The position numbers and the translations under genes are program-made. Positions 56,519 to 64,000 of a stretch of 64,000 bases of DNA are shown piece by piece. The stretch's first letter is position 1; each line of letters starts with the position of its first letter. This stretch comes from Streptomyces sp. NBC_01497 (GTDB taxonomy: Bacteria > Actinomycetota > Actinomycetes > Streptomycetales > Streptomycetaceae): the NCBI RefSeq assembly GCF_036250695.1, contig NZ_CP109427.1, forward strand, positions 3,224,001-3,288,000. Reading direction: 5' to 3'. Under the pieces are notes generated by a model. It had not been told where the DNA came from. It ran no database searches and was given only the letters and a program-made list of their open reading frames with translations.

Positions 56519-56556
56519 GAGAGGGCGGCCGCCCCGCCAGGGGTGGCCGCCCTCTC
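56519..56556 (-). terminator. rpoBC operon terminator
   Basis: GAGAGGGCGGCC (56519-56530) pairs perfectly with GGCCGCCCTCTC (56545-56556) around a 14-base loop, just after the rpoC stop. Confidence 0.85.
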
Positions 56557-56571
56557 ACCTAAGGCTCTCGC

Positions 56572-60477
<3,906 letters not shown>

Positions 60478-60523
60478 TATGCGTCAATCCCTCTCAGGGT
60501 TGTGTCTGAAGGTCTGATGGGGG

Positions 60524-60546
60524 CCCCCACGCGGGGAGCGTGGGGG
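60524..60546 (-). terminator. hairpin between rpoB and rpoC
   Basis: CCCCCACGC (60524-60532) pairs perfectly with GCGTGGGGG (60538-60546) around a five-base loop in the 125-base rpoB-rpoC gap. It may be an attenuator or a processing site rather than a full terminator, since rpoC must be expressed with rpoB. Confidence 0.6.
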
Positions 60547-60602
60547 AGGGTCCGAGGTGGCCGCCGGGATCCCGCGGATGCGGGGTCCCGGAGACCGACC
60601 CG

Positions 60603-64000
<3,398 letters not shown>

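Overview
The window is high-GC actinobacterial chromosome, almost certainly Streptomyces or a close relative. Third codon positions are strongly GC-biased, GTG starts are frequent, the ribosomal superoperon has the Streptomyces order with a type-Z S14 gene, and the ribosomal clusters are separated by accessory genes (three P450s, a CYP105-like gene with its ferredoxin, and several families of regulators).

Layout, left to right. (1) 1-8.4 kb: an oxidative/amine cassette. A leftward run encodes P450, acyl-CoA dehydrogenase, a GNAT/FemAB-fold acyltransferase, an SRPBCC protein and a class III aminotransferase cut by the window edge. A divergent GMC oxidoreductase faces it. This looks like part of a small specialised-metabolite cluster. 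(2) 8.4-11.6 kb: an eleven-helix EccD-like membrane protein coupled to a proline-rich MinD-like ATPase, a pair otherwise seen in type VII (ESX) secretion loci; no other ESX gene is visible. (3) 11.7-16.6 kb: a decaying patch with a CGNR zinc-finger regulator, an alpha/beta-hydrolase stump, an MBL-fold hydrolase, a frameshifted TetR gene, a frameshifted SGNH-hydrolase remnant and a SUKH/SMI1 protein. (4) 16.7-18.6 kb: truA, with galU on the opposite strand between truA and rplQ.

(5) 18.8-35.5 kb, all leftward: rpsJ-rplC-rplD-rplW-rplB-rpsS-rplV-rpsC-rplP-rpmC-rpsQ-rplN-rplX-rplE-rpsZ-rpsH-rplF-rplR-rpsE-rpmD-rplO-secY-adk-map-infA-rpmJ-rpsM-rpsK-rpoA-rplQ. Coding overlaps are common, and several wider intercistronic gaps hold long perfect GC hairpins. 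(6) 36-51.6 kb: accessory genes between the S10 and str operons. They include an aldo/keto reductase with a divergent XRE regulator, a 41-bp tandem repeat, a TetR gene divergent from a VC0807-type membrane protein, a second P450, a glycoside-hydrolase-like pseudogene, an alpha/beta hydrolase, LysR, SDR, a necrosis-inducing (NLP) secreted protein, DUF2087, a metallophosphoesterase, GNAT, MarR, ferredoxin and CYP105-like P450. (7) 51.7-64 kb, leftward: tuf, fusA, rpsG and rpsL (str operon), then rpoC and rpoB, the latter cut at the right edge.

The core genes build and feed the ribosome and RNA polymerase (with protein export and N-terminal processing by secY and map). The accessory genes form small regulator-plus-enzyme modules, several with recognisable operators. 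The most unusual signals are the orphan EccD/MinD pair beside truA-rplQ, a near-identical 26-nt hairpin element in both the rpsL and rpsJ leaders, and the uncharacterised oxidase/aminotransferase/acyltransferase cassette. No tRNA, rRNA, CRISPR array or intact insertion sequence was seen.
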